Shown in pieces: positions 63,882 to 64,000 of a stretch of DNA of 64,000 bases (positions are counted from its first letter, which is position 1; each line of letters starts with the position of its first letter). The position numbers and the translations under genes were made by a program. This DNA comes from Lunatibacter salilacus (lineage in GTDB: Bacteria; Bacteroidota; Bacteroidia; Cytophagales; Cyclobacteriaceae), in NCBI RefSeq assembly GCF_009797935.1, contig NZ_VOLC01000014.1, positions 124,001 to 188,000 of the forward strand, in the 5' to 3' direction. The notes under the pieces are model-generated. The model did no database searches. It was not told the origin of the DNA and saw only the letters and a list, made by a program, of their open reading frames with translations.

Positions 63882-64000
63882 GATCTGGAACTGAAACGTC
63901 GGTGCGAATAAAAAAAAATACCATATAAAACATATAAGTTTTTTTAGGCATGATCAATGGTCAAATCGTAATTCATAACCTAATAACACATCAACCGTTT

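Overview
The window reads as chromosomal DNA of a member of the Bacteroidota, most likely Cytophagales (Cyclobacteriaceae/Algoriphagus-like). The evidence is a SusC/SusD outer-membrane pair, a TamL lipoprotein paired with TamB, a Bacteroidota-type LptE, DUF4920/DUF983/DUF4412 proteins, a fused phosphoserine phosphatase-phosphoglycerate dehydrogenase, AT-rich intergenic DNA with few Shine-Dalgarno sequences, and several TAnnTTTG-type -7 promoter elements. It is mostly housekeeping and metabolic sequence. I see no prophage, integron, CRISPR array, intact insertion sequence or rRNA operon.

Layout. 1-3.8 kb: the 3' part of a pabB-like gene, gdhA and dinB. 3.9-11.3 kb (minus): the tamB-tamL envelope-assembly pair. 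11.8-16.4 kb: a run of miaB, a sigma-54 activator, lptE, an acidic protein and secG, followed by a fatty acid hydroxylase/sterol desaturase and groES-groEL. 21-26.3 kb (minus): a TetR regulator with ABC, HlyD and TolC genes, forming a type-I-like export operon whose ATPase has lost canonical motifs. 26.5-27.7 kb: three small conserved genes. 27.9-29.8 kb: the serB-serA fusion. It is followed on the opposite strand by a rod-shaped, 6S-like candidate non-coding RNA with its own promoter and a terminator shared with serA. 30-44.8 kb: stress proteins, folA, a secreted glycosidase-like protein, a Ca/Na exchanger, tRNA-Val(GAC), a DnaJ-like protein, a large FAD/Fe-S oxidase, an aldo-keto reductase, a tail-less ssb, response regulators and rfbA. 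45-53.4 kb: an outer-membrane protein, pirin behind a perfect 24-bp palindrome, a polyphosphate-glucokinase-like ROK protein coupled to a phosphotriesterase-like protein, a universal stress protein, a Na/Pi cotransporter and a DoxX-like protein. 53.5-63.7 kb: a carbohydrate region with exported sugar isomerase/epimerase-like proteins, a two-domain DUF1080 (3-keto-glycoside hydrolase family) lipoprotein, SusC, SusD and uxaC behind a LacI-type palindrome.

The most interesting items beyond ordinary genes are the structured minus-strand RNA at 29858-30064, the palindromes before pirin, uxaC and between ssb and its neighbour, two copies of a 65-67-bp inverted-repeat element, the motif-degenerate exporter ATPase, and a start-less coding remnant at 40364-40615. 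All functional calls rest on reading motifs by eye. No database search was possible.
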